From contig JAIUOE010000011.1 of assembly GCA_020161395.1 (NCBI GenBank), forward strand, positions 1-64,000: a stretch of 64,000 nt of DNA. The letters are read 5' to 3'. Position 1 is the first letter of the stretch; each line of letters starts with the position of its first letter. Below, piece after piece: positions 45,609 through 53,731 of this stretch. Source of the stretch: Bacteroidota bacterium (GTDB taxonomy: Bacteria; Bacteroidota; Ignavibacteria; Ignavibacteriales; Ignavibacteriaceae). The notes beneath the pieces are model-generated. The model was not told the DNA's origin. It did no database searches and saw only the letters and a program-made list of their open reading frames with translations. The translations under genes and the position numbers were made by a program.

Positions 45609-46298
45609 TTGAAAAAGAAATATGTAATTATCGGACTGGGTGATCTCGGAAGAAGCATCGCCCAATCACTGGGTAAATCCGGTTCGGAAGTGCTTGCCAT
45701 TGATGTTGATGAGGATGCAGTAAACGACATAAAAGATCTGGTTGATACTGCTGTACGCGCTGATTCAACGGACGAAAAGGCTCTGACAATGCTCGGTATA
45801 GACGGCACAGTTGATGCAGCGATTGTCGCCATTGGTCCCGATAAATTTGAGACAACGATCCTTACATCGGTTTTGCTTCTCGAAAAGAAGGTTAAAAAAG
45901 TTGTTGCCCGCGCATCTTCAGAATTACAGGAGAATATTTTAAAGAAACTGGGCGTTCATCAGGTATTGATACCCGAAGTCCAGGTCGCAAGACAGATTAT
46001 CAGCCTTGTGACAAGTCAGGATGTGCTGGACACCATAACGCTTGGCGAAGACTATAATATTGTCCATCTGAAAAACCCCAGGGCGTTTATCGGAAAAAGT
46101 TTGCAGGAACTTGACCTCCGGATTCGATATAATGTAAACCTTATCACCATCAAACGAATGTCAAAGAGTTATAAAGGTAGCGCCCAGGAACCTCATGTGG
46201 AAATATATGGCGTACCGACCGCATCCACAATCCTCGAGGAAAACGATGTACTGATTGTCTTTGGACGCGATAAGGACATTAAAAAAATTGTGGAATAA
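45609..46298 (+). CDS. TrkA/KtrA-type RCK potassium channel regulator
   Basis: This 229-residue cytosolic gating subunit has one RCK_N Rossmann domain (YVIIGLGDLGRSIAQSLG, then ADSTDEKALTMLGI) and one RCK_C domain (DVLIVFGRDKDIKKIVE at the end). Single-RCK length fits KtrA more than the double TrkA of E. coli. The start is TTG at 45609, preceded by GAGG. It is the partner of the TrkH/KtrB pore 15 bases upstream and would respond to ATP/ADP or NAD(H) to open it. Confidence 0.93.
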   Translation: MKKKYVIIGLGDLGRSIAQSLGKSGSEVLAIDVDEDAVNDIKDLVDTAVRADSTDEKALTMLGIDGTVDAAIVAIGPDKFETTILTSVLLLEKKVKKVVARASSELQENILKKLGVHQVLIPEVQVARQIISLVTSQDVLDTITLGEDYNIVHLKNPRAFIGKSLQELDLRIRYNVNLITIKRMSKSYKGSAQEPHVEIYGVPTASTILEENDVLIVFGRDKDIKKIVE

Positions 46299-46303
46299 TT
46301 GAA

Positions 46304-47251
46304 ATGTTCCCTTCTGCGAATGAGATTTGCGATGCACACCAAAGGATATTTCCCTATGTGCATAAAACTCCTGTTTTAACTTCGAAAAGCATTGATGAAC
46401 TCGCCGGAGCCTCGCTTTTTTTCAAGTGCGAGAATATGCAAAGGGGTGGTGCATTCAAAGCAAGAGGTGCATTTAATGCCTCTCTGCAGTTAACGAATGA
46501 GGAGCTGGCAAAAGGTGTTGCCACACACTCCTCAGGTAATCATGCCACTGCACTTAGTCTCGCTGCCCGTACTTTGGGCATTCCTGCTTACATCGTCATG
46601 CCATCCAACTCAAAACGGATAAAGATTGTTTCTGTTGAGGCTTTTGGTGGTAAAATTACTTTTTGTGAACCTACTCTTCAGGCGAGAGAATCAACTCTGG
46701 AAGAGATAGTTCAAAAGACAGGTGCTGTTTTCATCCCTCCTTATGATGACTACCGGATTATTGCCGGGCAGGCAACAGCAGCAAAGGAACTGATCGAGGA
46801 GATCGAAAACCTCAATGCAATAATTGCTCCGGTTGGTGGCGGCGGTCTTCTTTCAGGAACTGCCCTATCAGTAAATTATTTCTCAAAGGGATGTGCTGCT
46901 TACGCCGCTGAACCCGCAGGGGCTGACGATGCATGGAGATCGCTCAAAGCTGGTAAAATTATTCCCTCCATCAACCCTGTTACCATCTCCGACGGGCTGC
47001 TGACATCCCTCGGGACACGCAATTTCCCCATAATACAGGAACTCGTTTCAGAGATAATCCGGGTCGAAGAGAGTGAAATCATATCCGCAATGCGTTTGCT
47101 CTGGGAACGGTTGAAAATTGTAGTCGAACCAAGCTCTGCAACAGTCCTGGCTGCTGTGTTGAAATCAAAAGATTTGTTCGAAGGCAAAAAAACAGGGTTG
47201 ATACTATCGGGAGGAAATGTCGATCTCTCCGAGATGAAGAATTATTTTTGA
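46304..47251 (+). CDS. Threonine/serine dehydratase-like PLP enzyme
   Basis: This 315-residue fold-type II PLP enzyme has the Schiff-base Lys52 in RGGAFKARGAFN, the phosphate-binding SSGNHATAL, and GGGGLLSG. It lacks the C-terminal ACT domains of biosynthetic IlvA and has the length of catabolic threonine dehydratases and serine racemases, which cannot be told apart here. It follows the KtrA-like gene by 5 bases, so it is probably co-transcribed with the ion operon. A metabolic link is not obvious. Confidence 0.87.
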   Translation: MFPSANEICDAHQRIFPYVHKTPVLTSKSIDELAGASLFFKCENMQRGGAFKARGAFNASLQLTNEELAKGVATHSSGNHATALSLAARTLGIPAYIVMPSNSKRIKIVSVEAFGGKITFCEPTLQARESTLEEIVQKTGAVFIPPYDDYRIIAGQATAAKELIEEIENLNAIIAPVGGGGLLSGTALSVNYFSKGCAAYAAEPAGADDAWRSLKAGKIIPSINPVTISDGLLTSLGTRNFPIIQELVSEIIRVEESEIISAMRLLWERLKIVVEPSSATVLAAVLKSKDLFEGKKTGLILSGGNVDLSEMKNYF

Positions 47252-47332
47252 TCTCTCGCAGAACTTTATGAATATTACAAACGCGACTTCCTGGGCTTTA
47301 GACTTGGCACTCAACAACACGCTCCAAAATTC

Positions 47333-47366
47333 ATAATTCACAACTCATAACTCATAACTAACAACT
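47333..47366. repeat. Imperfect AACTCATA-type tandem repeat
   Basis: The stretch contains ATAATTCACAACTCATAACT, then CATAACTAACAACT: repeated ACTCATA-like octamers with small changes. It lies in the 170-base gap before tRNA-Leu. It is similar in unit length, but not in sequence, to the array at 26795. Confidence 0.5.
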
Positions 47367-47399
47367 CCCCCTCTTCTTTTTTCTTTCTTTCAATTTTGT

Positions 47400-47407
47400 T
47401 ATATTTG
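47400..47407 (+). promoter_or_regulatory. Possible -7 element of tRNA-Leu
   Basis: TATATTTG fits TAnnTTTG and ends 14 bases before the tRNA 5' end. The position 20 bases upstream is TTT, not TTG, so the -33 half is only partly matched. Confidence 0.5.
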
Positions 47408-47421
47408 CAGGCTACATTATT

Positions 47422-47503
47422 GCGAAAGTGGCGAAATTGGCAGACGCGCTAGACTTAGGATCTAGTGGAGAGATCCGTGGGGGTTCGAGTCCCCCTTTTC
47501 GCA
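47422..47503 (+). tRNA. tRNA-Leu (UAG)
   Basis: The acceptor GCGAAAG pairs with TTTTCGC (one G-U). The anticodon arm CTAGA-CTTAGGA-TCTAG gives anticodon UAG. A short variable arm (TGGAGAGATCCG) and the T-arm GGGGGTTCGAGTCCCCC follow. The discriminator is A. CCA is not encoded, unlike the other two tRNAs here. Confidence 0.97.
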
Positions 47504-47530
47504 CTTCAAATCTTTAAACCAGAGGTTAGA

Positions 47531-48904
47531 TTGGAAAGGAAAATAAATCAGTTATCAACAGCTGAACATCAATTAGAAGTAACATTAAGCCCTGAAGAAG
47601 CCTCACCACTTATTCAATCAGAAGTCGCAAAAAAAATTACCACTATTCAAATCCCCGGTTTTAGAAAAGGCAAAGCCCCTCGACATGTGATTAAAAATAT
47701 GTATGGTGATTCTCTTGAATACGATGCTGCTGACAAAGTGGCGAACAAGATATTCTGGGACTCGGTGAAAGAGATGGAATTGAAGCCGCTTAATACACCG
47801 GGATTGGTTGATCTAAATTACAAACCGGGAGAATCTCTCTCGTTCAAGATTAATTATGAGATATTCCCTGAAGTTGACATTGTAAATTATCGTGCGAATG
47901 ATATCGAAATTCCCCTGTATGAAGTAACCGATTCACTTGTTGAGGAAGAGCTCAAAAATCTGCTCAATTCCAATGCTGAATTTGAGAGTGTGGATAAAGT
48001 TGAGGATCCTGCAAATACACTTATCGACATCGATTTCTACAATACCACCACTTCACAGGAAGTGGGAACACCAAAAGCAATCGAAATCGATTATCCCCTT
48101 TTAAGTGATTCTTTCAGATCGTCAGTGAGCAATCTTAAAACCGGTGATTTCATTAAGCCGGCAGATTTTTATTCTGATCAAAAAATGATTGACGCTTACG
48201 AGAAATCCTCATATATTTTTGTCGTAAAAGGATTCAGAACAAAGAAGCTCCCGGAACTGACAGATGAATTTGTGCAGACAATTTCAAAAGAGTACAAAAC
48301 TGTCGATGAGCTTAAAGAAGGGATTGCTGCCTACTATAAAGGCTACTATGAGGATATGACGAATAAAATCTATAATTCTCAGCTTGAAAAGAAAATTCTC
48401 GATGCCAACGATTTAAAAATTCCGTCAACTTTTACTGAACGAGTGCTTGAATATTTCGTGAAAGAGGAAACTGAAAAAGCAAAGAAGGAGAAAAAACCAC
48501 TCCCGAAAGCTGAAGACCTCCGTACAGCTTATTTGCCTTATGCTCAAAAAGAAGCTAAATGGCAGGTGATCCGCGAGAATATCATCCGTCAGGAAAACCT
48601 CACAGTTACAGATGAATATATCGATGAACTCGTGAAACAGGAAGTTGAAAAATACAATATTGGTGAGGACATACTCAGGGATTATTTCCGGGGTGACTCA
48701 ATAAAAAATCAATTGTTGTATGGACTTCTTGACAAATTCCTTGCCGCTGAAAACCCGAGGAAGTCTATCGATCCGGAAGAATATCGTGAAAAATATGTCA
48801 AGAAGCATGATCACGACCATGACCACAATCATGAACATCATGACCACGATCACGACCATGACCATGACCATGACCACGATCATGACCATGAACATCATCA
48901 TTAA
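47531..48904 (+). CDS. tig: Trigger factor with His/Asp-rich C-terminal tail
   Basis: Trigger factor is the ribosome-bound chaperone that meets nascent chains. I place the start at TTG 47531, preceded by AGAGG, since a start further upstream would lie within tRNA-Leu. The protein then has 457 residues. The ribosome-binding signature IPGFRKGKAPRHVI is intact. The PPIase-like middle domain is divergent and may lack isomerase activity. The C-terminal arm ends in 32 residues holding 18 His, 11 Asp, 2 Glu and 1 Asn in an alternating pattern (48806-48901). Such a tail should bind metal ions, as the His-rich tail of SlyD does. The gene precedes clpP, as usual. Confidence 0.93.
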   Translation: MERKINQLSTAEHQLEVTLSPEEASPLIQSEVAKKITTIQIPGFRKGKAPRHVIKNMYGDSLEYDAADKVANKIFWDSVKEMELKPLNTPGLVDLNYKPGESLSFKINYEIFPEVDIVNYRANDIEIPLYEVTDSLVEEELKNLLNSNAEFESVDKVEDPANTLIDIDFYNTTTSQEVGTPKAIEIDYPLLSDSFRSSVSNLKTGDFIKPADFYSDQKMIDAYEKSSYIFVVKGFRTKKLPELTDEFVQTISKEYKTVDELKEGIAAYYKGYYEDMTNKIYNSQLEKKILDANDLKIPSTFTERVLEYFVKEETEKAKKEKKPLPKAEDLRTAYLPYAQKEAKWQVIRENIIRQENLTVTDEYIDELVKQEVEKYNIGEDILRDYFRGDSIKNQLLYGLLDKFLAAENPRKSIDPEEYREKYVKKHDHDHDHNHEHHDHDHDHDHDHDHDHDHEHHH

Positions 48905-48973
48905 TTGAAACCAAAAAAGATAATTGTTTGTTTTTAATTTGGATATGTTTACAAAATTTAGTGAAAGTTAATT

Positions 48974-49585
48974 ATGAGTAATAAAATAGAAATTTTCAAC
49001 CAGTTGGTTCCCTATGTCATCGAGCAGACAGGCAGAGGCGAAAGAGGTATGGATATCTATTCCAGATTGCTTAGAGAGAGAATTATTTTTCTCGGTACAG
49101 CAATCGATGATCATGTAGCCTCTCTTACAATCGCACAACTTATCTTCCTCGAGGCTGAAGATTCCTCCAAAGATATCTATTTATACATAAACTCACCCGG
49201 TGGAAGTGTTTCAGCCGGTTTAGCAATTTATGATACCATGCGGTTCATCAAACCGGATGTATCTACAATCTGTGTCGGTCTTGCTGCAAGTATGGGTGCG
49301 GTTTTGCTCGCAGGTGGTGCTGACGGAAAACGGTCGGCACTCCCCAACTCGAAGATCATGATTCATCAACCCTGGGTTGGTGGCATCTCAGGTCAGGCTT
49401 CCGATATCGAGATCCAGGCTAAAGAGATGATGAAAACAAGAGATACTCTTTACAAGATACTCTCTGACCACACAGGAAAAACGATTGCACAGATCACAAA
49501 GGACTGCGACAGAGATTATTTCATGACTTCCGAGGAAGCCGTTGAGTATAAACTTATAGATAAAATTCTCGACAAACGAAAATAA
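48974..49585 (+). CDS. clpP: ATP-dependent Clp protease proteolytic subunit
   Basis: ClpP forms the tetradecameric serine protease chamber fed by ClpX or ClpA. The 203-residue protein has the full triad: Ser106 in [14 protein letters not shown], His131 in MIHQPWVGG, and probably Asp181 in DRDYFM. The N-terminus [20 protein letters not shown] is standard. It follows tig, as in many bacteria, but clpX does not follow. A hairpin terminator closes the unit 25 bases past the stop. Confidence 0.96.
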   Translation: MSNKIEIFNQLVPYVIEQTGRGERGMDIYSRLLRERIIFLGTAIDDHVASLTIAQLIFLEAEDSSKDIYLYINSPGGSVSAGLAIYDTMRFIKPDVSTICVGLAASMGAVLLAGGADGKRSALPNSKIMIHQPWVGGISGQASDIEIQAKEMMKTRDTLYKILSDHTGKTIAQITKDCDRDYFMTSEEAVEYKLIDKILDKRK

Positions 49586-49610
49586 TTTCTTTTTCGCGTT
49601 CAAAATTTGA

Positions 49611-49640
49611 AGCTGCCCCGCGAAGGGCAGCTTTTTTTTT
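49611..49640 (+). terminator. Rho-independent terminator of clpP
   Basis: AGCTGCCC (49611-49618) pairs with GGGCAGCT (49625-49632) around a 6-base loop, followed by 8 T. Confidence 0.9.
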
Positions 49641-49706
49641 AATCCGGTTTTTAAGTGTTACAACACTCAATATGAACCATTCTTTTCCCTGTGGTGTTAG
49701 AATTGT

Positions 49707-50804
49707 ATGAACGGATTTAGATTTACAAAATACATTCCCCCGTCTATTGATGAGGCACGCTTCGAAAATCTTCTCAAGATTTTCCTCCAGCTTCTTACCA
49801 TGACTTCAGGCGATGTCAGCGAGGCTCTCAATTGGATGAACCAACTTGACAGACGATACAGATTAACTTCTGATTCCTACGGTATGGGTGATTTTATTTC
49901 TGATTTGAAATCGAATGGATTTCTGAATGAAAACCCTGTCTCCGGTAATCTTACTCCCTCCGCGAAATCTGAAAAGACTATAAGAAAACAATCGTTGGAA
50001 GAAATTTTCGGCAAACTAAAAAGAGGAAATGTGGGTAACCACAGGACTCCCTTCAACGGACCGGGTGATGAACTGACCTCTGACAGACGGGAATTTCAGT
50101 TTGGCGATACTCTTGACCAGGTCGATATGACCGATTCCATTAAAAATGCTCAAATAAATCACGGACTCGATGATTTCAGACTAACGGAGAATGATCTGGA
50201 AATTCAGGAAAAGGATTTCAAGGCAGCCACCTCCACAGTGCTAATGATCGACATATCTCATTCCATGATTCTCTATGGCGAAGATCGTATTACACCCGCC
50301 AAGAAGGTCGCAATGGCGCTTGCTGAACTGATTACCATCAAATATCCTAAAGACACTCTGGATATCATAGTGTTCGGAAATGATGCCAGACCGGTTTCAG
50401 TTAAAGATCTCCCCTGGCTCCAGGTGGGACCATATCACACAAACACGGTTGCCGGACTTCAACTCGCGATGGAGATTCTTAAAAGAAGAAAAACTTCCAA
50501 CAAACAAATATTTATGATCACAGATGGAAAACCGACCTGCCTCAAAGTTGGTATCAAATATTATAAAAACAGCTTTGGGCTTGACAGAAAAATTGTTAAT
50601 AAAACTTTGGATCAGGCTGCAATAGCTAAAAAACGAGGCATACCGATAACCACCTTTATGATCGCCTCTGACCCTTATCTCCAGCGGTTTGTGCGAGAGT
50701 TTACTGAAGTAAATCAGGGCAGGGCTTTTTACAGCGACTTGAATGGTCTTGGGCAGTTTGTCTTTGAAGACTTCATCAGAAACAGAAGAAAAAATTTACG
50801 GTAA
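49707..50804 (+). CDS. VWA domain protein, partner of MoxR-like ATPase
   Basis: This 365-residue protein has no clear signal peptide or membrane helix, so it is cytosolic. The N-terminal 165 residues are mixed helical and charged. The VWA domain starts TSTVLMIDISHSM, with the MIDAS Asp-x-Ser-x-Ser. The MoxR-like AAA gene follows after 8 bases. MoxR/VWA pairs (such as RavA-ViaA or CbbQ/CbbO) act as chaperone-like machines that mature or remodel metal or protein complexes. The substrate here is unknown. Confidence 0.85.
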   Translation: MNGFRFTKYIPPSIDEARFENLLKIFLQLLTMTSGDVSEALNWMNQLDRRYRLTSDSYGMGDFISDLKSNGFLNENPVSGNLTPSAKSEKTIRKQSLEEIFGKLKRGNVGNHRTPFNGPGDELTSDRREFQFGDTLDQVDMTDSIKNAQINHGLDDFRLTENDLEIQEKDFKAATSTVLMIDISHSMILYGEDRITPAKKVAMALAELITIKYPKDTLDIIVFGNDARPVSVKDLPWLQVGPYHTNTVAGLQLAMEILKRRKTSNKQIFMITDGKPTCLKVGIKYYKNSFGLDRKIVNKTLDQAAIAKKRGIPITTFMIASDPYLQRFVREFTEVNQGRAFYSDLNGLGQFVFEDFIRNRRKNLR

Positions 50805-50812
50805 AGGACTTT

Positions 50813-52321
50813 ATGAACTATAATATTGAAGAGATTAAAACTTTTCGTGACCTGAAAAATTCCGGTTACAAATCAAAAACCATCAAAGATGAAATGAGGA
50901 GTAATCTCATTGCTTCTCTCTCGAACGGGCAGGAATATTTTGGTGAAATTCACGGTTATGAAGAGACTGTAATCCCTGATCTCAAAAGGGCGATTCTTTC
51001 CAGACACAACATCTTGTTGCTTGGTCTAAGAGGTCAGGCAAAAACCAGAATAGCAAGAACATTGGTGAGGCTCCTCGATGAGTATATCCCCGTGATCAGA
51101 GGGAGTGAACTGATGGATGATCCGTTCAACCCTGTTTCAACCTACGGGAAGTCACAAATAGTCACGCATGGAGATGATACTGAAATTCAATGGATTCACC
51201 GCGATCAAAGATATACTGAGAAACTCGCCACACCTGATGTATCGGTTGCAGATCTGATCGGGGATGTCGATCCCATAAAAGCCGCTTCACTGAAACTCCC
51301 CTATTCTGATGAAAGAGTAATTCACTACGGCTTGATTCCCCGTTCGCACAGGTCAATCTTTGTAATTAACGAACTTCCCGATCTTCAGGCAAGAATCCAG
51401 GTGGCTCTCTTTAATATTCTTCAGGAAGAGGACATTCAGATAAGAGGATTTAAAATGAAACTTCCTCTCGATATTCAGTTCATTTTTACAGCAAACCCTG
51501 AAGATTATACAAACAGAGGTTCGATCGTCACCCCGCTGAAAGACAGAATTGACAGTCAGATCATAACTCACTACCCGAGAAGCATCGCTGTATCAAAAAA
51601 CATCACTAAACAGGAAGCAAGGCTTCACGAACAGCAGGCATCAGAAATCGTCTGCTCACCGCTTCTGGAGGATCTGGTTGAACAGGTGGCGTTTGAAGCC
51701 CGAAAGAGTGAATATGTTGATGAAAAGAGCGGGGTGTCAGCACGACTCACCATTTCAAGTTATGAAAATCTGTTCAGTTCTGCCGAACTGAGACGACTTG
51801 TAAACTCTGAAAAAAGTGCTGTCGTTCGAATAGGTGATCTCTTCAACACAATCCCTTCAATCACAGGTAAAGTTGAACTGGTTTATGAAGGCGAACAGGA
51901 AGGTCCCTCCACGGTTGCCCATCTGCTGATTTCTAAGGCAATAAGAACAGTTTTCGAGCAATACTTCCCTTCACCCGAAAAAAACGGGAAAAATGAAGAC
52001 GGAAAGAAAGCATATGCAAAAGTACTTGACTGGTTTTCAAAAGGAAATACTCTCGATTTGATCAGTGATTCTTCACAAAAAGAATATGAGAATTCGATTC
52101 TTAAAGTGGATGGACTGATGGAACTTGTTAGGGAATTTGTTGCCGGTATCAGCAAACAGGAACAATTTATCTTTGCTGAGTTCCTGCTTCACGGAATGTG
52201 CGAATTTTCCCTTATCAGCAGGTTTAACTTGACCGGGAAATTCGAATTCAAAGACATGTTGTCTTCCATGTTTACTTTGGACAACCTTGATGAAGATGAA
52301 TTTGACGAAGACAAATTTTAA
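50813..52321 (+). CDS. MoxR/magnesium-chelatase-like AAA+ ATPase
   Basis: This 502-residue AAA+ protein has Walker A GLRGQAKT at 71-78 and a Walker B-like FVINEL (183-188), where Asp is Asn186 but Glu187 is kept. Sensor-1 is near FIFTANPED, and an Arg is in TPLKDRI. The C-terminus is acidic (DNLDEDEFDEDKF). The sequence is closest in style to magnesium chelatase I-subunit/MoxR ATPases that work with VWA partners such as the one just upstream. The pair forms a two-gene operon. Confidence 0.87.
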   Translation: MNYNIEEIKTFRDLKNSGYKSKTIKDEMRSNLIASLSNGQEYFGEIHGYEETVIPDLKRAILSRHNILLLGLRGQAKTRIARTLVRLLDEYIPVIRGSELMDDPFNPVSTYGKSQIVTHGDDTEIQWIHRDQRYTEKLATPDVSVADLIGDVDPIKAASLKLPYSDERVIHYGLIPRSHRSIFVINELPDLQARIQVALFNILQEEDIQIRGFKMKLPLDIQFIFTANPEDYTNRGSIVTPLKDRIDSQIITHYPRSIAVSKNITKQEARLHEQQASEIVCSPLLEDLVEQVAFEARKSEYVDEKSGVSARLTISSYENLFSSAELRRLVNSEKSAVVRIGDLFNTIPSITGKVELVYEGEQEGPSTVAHLLISKAIRTVFEQYFPSPEKNGKNEDGKKAYAKVLDWFSKGNTLDLISDSSQKEYENSILKVDGLMELVREFVAGISKQEQFIFAEFLLHGMCEFSLISRFNLTGKFEFKDMLSSMFTLDNLDEDEFDEDKF

Positions 52322-52335
52322 TCTGATTTAAAACT

Positions 52336-52366
52336 AAAAAGGCTGTCTGATCATGACAGCCTTTTT
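52336..52366. terminator. Bidirectional terminator between convergent genes
   Basis: AAAAAGGCTGTC (52336-52347) pairs with GACAGCCTTTTT (52355-52366) around a 7-base loop. A- and T-runs on both sides let it serve the MoxR-like gene on plus and the orphan gene on minus. Confidence 0.9.
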
Positions 52367-52371
52367 TATTG

Positions 52372-53535
52372 TTATTTATCTTTTCGAAGCTTGAGTACCA
52401 CGAACCGTTTCTCCCTGTCAGTGGCAAATTCCTTTATGGAATCGGTAATTTCTTCGTGAGAGCCGGTTTCATCTTTTGGTTTCGAAGTGAATTCCTCCCT
52501 CTTTTTTTCCAGAAATGAGGAGAAAATTGATTTATTTTCGTCTCTCTCAACATTTCCTTGGGATCTTCCTGAAACCTGTGTGGTTTGAAACTTGCTTTTC
52601 GGTCTGCCCTGTCCAACGACCTGGAATCTTGCACTCTTTTGATCTGTCGATCCGGGAGTAATATCCGCCTGGGTTGTCGTGTTCGGTCTCTCTCCCTGCA
52701 GATGCACTCTCTTACTCGCCTGATATGGGTCGTAATTATCGTCTTCTTCGAATAAACCGGTGGTTTTCCTTCCCCACGCAAGGGTTACCATCCCTTTTCT
52801 GTCGACAGTGTTCCTCTCCCCGGTTTGTTTTTCGCCCGTTGTGAAGGCAGGAGGTCGATCGGTTGTATTTTTATCAACAGTATTTTTCTTGTTAAAACTT
52901 AGGTCCATCGAAGTAAGTGCTTGGAATTTCGATCTTGTCGTTGGCTGATCCGGTTTCGTTTGCTCCGGTTTGGGGTGCTCTGCCTTCGGTGAGTCAAATG
53001 TTTCATTGGTGGCAAGATTTATCACCCTGTCAAAATCTATTTCATCAAAAGCACACAGCAATTCTGCAAACGATCTGTCATTTTGGTACTGAACCTCGGT
53101 CGCTTCAAGATCAAAACTGTATGACTCCTCAAAATCTGATAATCCATCCACCACACCCCGGGACTGGAGTCCGACCTGTTGGATTCTGAACCGAAGATCA
53201 GGGTCATCATTCAGAAAACCATTATCTTCCATCTCTTTAATACAGTAGATAGGGTCAAAATAGATAACTTCTCTTGAATTGTTCACAATAACCTGTTGAC
53301 CGTACTTCACATAATTAATATCGAAATCATCAAGATTTGTCAACAACCTGTACGCAATAACCGTTTTCGGTTGCATATCATTAATGTAACCACAAACTTC
53401 GTTATAATGCAGTCGAATCGGGTTGTTAATACCGATATTTCTTCTGATCATTCGAAAATTGTTTTCTAAATTAAAGCGATTCTCAGAATAAATGAGAATA
53501 TCACTTCCATCGCCGCGCGTTGTCTCTAATATCAT
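52372..53535 (-). CDS. Hypothetical protein with low-complexity linker region
   Basis: I do not recognise this 387-residue cytosolic protein. The first 110 residues could be a small alpha/beta domain, perhaps a degenerate receiver (SDILIYSENRFNLENNF, then QPKTVIAYRLLTN), but acceptor Asp residues are not clear. From about 185 onward it is low-complexity and polar, rich in Thr, Lys, Pro, Gln and Asp (TKPDQPTTRSKFQ; TTQADITPGSTDQKS), probably disordered. The end is basic (LKLRKDK). It lies convergent to the MoxR/VWA pair with a shared terminator. The reading frame is long and clean, so it is a real gene. Confidence 0.65.
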   Translation of the reverse strand: MILETTRGDGSDILIYSENRFNLENNFRMIRRNIGINNPIRLHYNEVCGYINDMQPKTVIAYRLLTNLDDFDINYVKYGQQVIVNNSREVIYFDPIYCIKEMEDNGFLNDDPDLRFRIQQVGLQSRGVVDGLSDFEESYSFDLEATEVQYQNDRSFAELLCAFDEIDFDRVINLATNETFDSPKAEHPKPEQTKPDQPTTRSKFQALTSMDLSFNKKNTVDKNTTDRPPAFTTGEKQTGERNTVDRKGMVTLAWGRKTTGLFEEDDNYDPYQASKRVHLQGERPNTTTQADITPGSTDQKSARFQVVGQGRPKSKFQTTQVSGRSQGNVERDENKSIFSSFLEKKREEFTSKPKDETGSHEEITDSIKEFATDREKRFVVLKLRKDK

Positions 53536-53676
53536 TGTTAGACCGGTAGTTCAGATTCTGTTAATTGAAAGGAATAATTTATGGTTTTTCAACCGTAAAC
53601 TTAACACTTTTTCAAACCTCAATATAATATTTTTGAGTTACATTTTTTGTCGTTAAGTTGATCATATTGAAAATAA

Positions 53677-53704
53677 AAAGCCCGAATAATTAAATCCGGG
53701 CTTT
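53677..53704 (-). terminator. Rho-independent terminator of the T9SS propeller gene
   Basis: AAAGCCCG (53677-53684) pairs with CGGGCTTT (53697-53704). On the minus strand it follows the stop at 53732 and is followed by T-rich sequence. Confidence 0.85.
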
Positions 53705-53731
53705 AATCACTATCTCATTTTTTACAGATAC

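Noticed and set aside
47465-47530. Upstream start for trigger factor inside tRNA-Leu
   Set aside because: It lies within tRNA-Leu and its 3' flank; the TTG at 47531 has a ribosome site and gives the family-typical N-terminus.
48698-48908. Met/Val-rich and Thr/Met-rich frames over the trigger factor tail
   Set aside because: They are out-of-frame readings of the GAYCAY repeat; trigger factor is the real gene.
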